A stretch of 64,000 nucleotides of DNA from Rhynchopus sp. YZ270_cl-10 (taxonomy: Eukaryota; Euglenozoa; Diplonemea; Diplonemida; Diplonemidae). The translations under genes and the position numbers were made by a program. The stretch spans positions 930,001 through 994,000 of the forward strand of contig OZ037913.1 of NCBI GenBank assembly GCA_964035575.1, written 5' to 3'. The notes below the pieces were generated by a model, which worked only from the letters and a program-made list of their open reading frames with translations, searched no databases and was not told where the DNA came from. Shown in pieces: positions 62,038 through 64,000 of the stretch (position 1 is the first letter of the stretch; every line of letters begins with the position of its first letter).

Positions 62038-63133
62038 ATGAAAGACACCGACGTGACATTCATGTCGGATCTCGGCCCAGTCACTGCCGCACACAACGAA
62101 GCACAGGCTGCCGTCATGGGAGCCATGCTCAGCGAGATCCAATGCTGGCGCGCACTTGCCGACGCAGGACACATGGACACCCCAAGCACAGCCACATCCC
62201 CTATCAAAACCTCCGGCAACAAACGCAAACGCTCCGAAGAGACGAGCGACGAGGTATGCACATACACACCAGCAAGTAATCATCCTGCTTCAAACACACT
62301 ACCACAGGTTGACCGTCTCAAACGCCTTTTGGAAGAGGAGCGTGCGAAAAGCAAGAGCCTCACAAGCAGTCTGGAGAGTGCAACCAATAAGAATGCGGAG
62401 CTTGCGAAGACATTGGAAAAGCGTGAGAAGGAAGGGCGTGGCGGGGGTGATGTGCGATGCGAGCAACGTGAGAATGCTGCCAAGGAACGCGAGGGCGAGG
62501 CAGCACGTCTGGCGGAGAAGTACCGCGTGAAGCGGCGCAACCTTGGCCACGTGCTCGAGGCACGCCAGGAGATTATGCACCTCTGCTCCACGAACCCCAC
62601 ACTCAAGAAGGCACTGACAGGGGTCATGACGAAGTGGAAGGACGATCACAACGTGGGTGCTCTCTCCCCCGACACAGTTCTCTTCAGTCGTGCACCATCT
62701 GCATCGGTATGCATTGGGCTTCTTTAGTCTCCTAGGGGGTACACTGTTTTCCTTTAATGCTTACTGTTTGCTGTAGTGATATGAATTTTTCTATACCCGC
62801 AACACTCCAGGGGTTCATAACCCGCGGGGTGTCAGTGTCTGCGTCCCAGAGTCGTTGGGCTCCTCGATTTTCCCAAAAAAAATACGTGAGTGACTTTAGG
62901 GACAATGGAGCTTGCACAGGCAACCTCTATTCCAATGTTTTTGTTCAAAAATAAAATCTAATTTCAATCGTTCACAGCAATCTCGAATGCGCGGCAATGC
63001 ACTGATGTCGATGCCCAGTCCCTCAACCCTCGCGAATATGACAAAAAATAGAAGCGTGATCAAAGGGAAGCGTCAGAACTACTTCACCACCCCGTCCAGC
63101 AACAGCGTGCCACGTCAGCTGTCCTATGAGTGA
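62038..63133 (+). CDS. Small coiled-coil protein
   Basis: Exons 62038-62253, 62308-62706 and 62978-63133; 256 aa, phase 0 at each join. It starts only 125 nt after the RPL8 copy 2 stop, 18 nt after CTCACCACCCAG. The N-terminus (TAAHNEAQAAVMGAMLSEI) is helical and is followed by a KRKR-containing basic patch, then a coil (VDRLKRLLEEERAKSKSL to KYRVKRRNLGHVLEAR). The C-terminal exon is Ser/Asn/Arg-rich. Intron 1 (54 bp) is a multiple of three without stops, so retention would stay in frame. Intron 2 (271 bp) holds a family B copy. Family unrecognised; possibly nuclear. Confidence 0.75.
62798..62860 (+). repeat. Family B repeat inside an intron (B6)
   Basis: CGCAACACTCCAGGGGTTC, ATAACCCGCGGGGTG, then CAGTGTCTGCGTCCCAGAG. 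CACTCC and GGGGTG pair as in the LINE tail at 22894 despite sequence differences. Confidence 0.7.
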
Positions 63134-63700
63134 AGTGTTTGGGTGACTGCTCAGCGTAGGCTTTTTATATACCGTTACGCACTGAAAAACCGTCCTTTAG
63201 ATTTTGTGGATCTCCCCACAGCATTTTTTTTTTAGAGTTTTTTTCTTCTTTTTTGGAAAATGAGCAAATTGTGTGTGGTCACCACGTGCTCACATTTTTC
63301 AACCTCACTAGAGTTGGGTCGGGCAGATTAACTGATCAAAAAAGCTTTGGCCGGCATTTCGTAGAGATATTTACCTAGATTCGGCAAAGCATTAACAAAA
63401 CACCCACAAAATAGTGGCGAGGTCTTGTGTAAAAGGATGCCTTTTTTTTCTTTTCACAGACACCTCTGCACGACTTTCTCCCCTCTCCCTCTCTGATAGA
63501 AATTACATGCAAAAAGACCTTTGTTTTTTTGACCAATAAAAATACAACAGCATTGCAACCTCTTTTTGCTATCACCCATTTTGTTTTTATGCCGCAGCCT
63601 TCTGCCCCCTCCCACACAACTACCTAGCGCAGGACTGCACACACATTTCCTTTGGTGCTTTGGTACATTCTATAGGAACCGCAACACACAGCCACATACC
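63134..63700. other. Intergenic spacer
   Basis: A/T-rich, no gene seen. It ends with acceptor-like CACACACAG at 63691, 9 nt before the next ATG. Confidence 0.5.
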
Positions 63701-64000
63701 ATGGTGTCGTCATCATTAAAATACCGGGTCAAGACCGAGCGCCAACGTGCAGCAACGCGTTCGAACACGAGAAAGGAGTTGGAGCGGAAGGCGGGTATGC
63801 AGCAGCATTCTTTTTTTCACCTCCCCCCCGCTTCCCCACAGCGTAGGCGGGTTTTAGTGTATTTTCTTTGGCCCTCTCTCTACGTTTTCTTGTGGTTTCT
63901 ACGTAGCAGGGTTACAGCACTCAAGGCAGTTTCCCTTTTCGGATTTGTGTTTACACTTTTCAACTTCTTTTTTGTATCTGCACGTTGAGGAGGTTGAGTA
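63701..64000 (+). CDS. Partial gene, first exon only (runs off the window)
   Basis: ATG at 63701; the basic start MVSSSLKYRVKTERQRAATR... extends to a likely GTATGC donor after 63794. Beyond it the sequence becomes pyrimidine-rich with a B/D-like tail (TTACACTTTTCAACTTC) and reads as intron. The ORF stays open to 63988 by chance, with a hydrophobic, non-coding-looking translation. Later exons lie outside the window. Product unknown. Confidence 0.4.

Noticed and set aside
63795-63988. Reading through the GTATGC site as coding sequence
   Set aside because: The translation is hydrophobic and pyrimidine-driven and contains a B/D-like repeat tail; more likely an intron cut by the window edge.

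Overview
The window looks like nuclear DNA of an intron-bearing protist that I cannot place taxonomically. Evidence: 16 host genes or gene parts, nine of them with short spliceosomal introns (26 inferred; 23 have a GTATG donor and 25 end in CAG), a eukaryotic ribosomal protein uL2/RPL8, a PAXBP1/GCFC-like protein, two NPC1/Patched-like membrane proteins, and a LINE with an APE-type endonuclease. Genes are GC-rich and spacers are A/T-rich with many homopolymer runs. Every coding gene I can support lies on the + strand, and most start codons sit 0-35 nt after a pyrimidine-rich tract ending in AG. That pattern would fit spliced-leader trans-splicing of long same-strand transcription units, though 5'-UTR cis-introns could also explain it.

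Layout. 1-10.2 kb: a coiled-coil/EF-hand protein, an EF-hand/WD40 protein and a small coiled-coil protein with two membrane segments. 10.6-29.2 kb: two NPC1/Patched-like paralogs, the first with five extra ShKT-like repeats, separated by about 9 kb that holds a two-ORF LINE (16.6-23.1 kb) and a 398-bp MITE (24.2-24.6 kb). 29.2-39.4 kb: a gene desert of short repeats, a 1.37-kb TIR element and a degenerate tandem array. 39.4-46.4 kb: two coiled-coil genes; a 2-kb intron of the second holds a 1,275-bp near-perfect palindrome with a small ORF in each arm. 47.7-64 kb: argininosuccinate synthase, a thioredoxin-like protein, an Sfi1-like protein, a SpoU/TrmH 2'-O-methyltransferase with a hydrophobic tail, the GCFC-like protein, tandem RPL8 genes, a coiled-coil gene and one gene cut by the window edge.

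The most unusual layer is non-coding. Several short repeat families (called A to G here) recur in spacers and introns. Families A, C and D look like small structured RNA modules: short stems that differ between copies but stay paired around conserved loops. All A to E copies I found point the same way as the genes. Family B repeats the 3' end of the LINE, and family E copies carry A-rich tails and flank the LINE.

Most genes have no obvious shared pathway. Themes are cytoskeleton-like coiled-coil/EF-hand/WD40/Sfi1 proteins, sterol/lipid-type transporters, and RNA or ribosome functions (RPL8, TrmH, GCFC).
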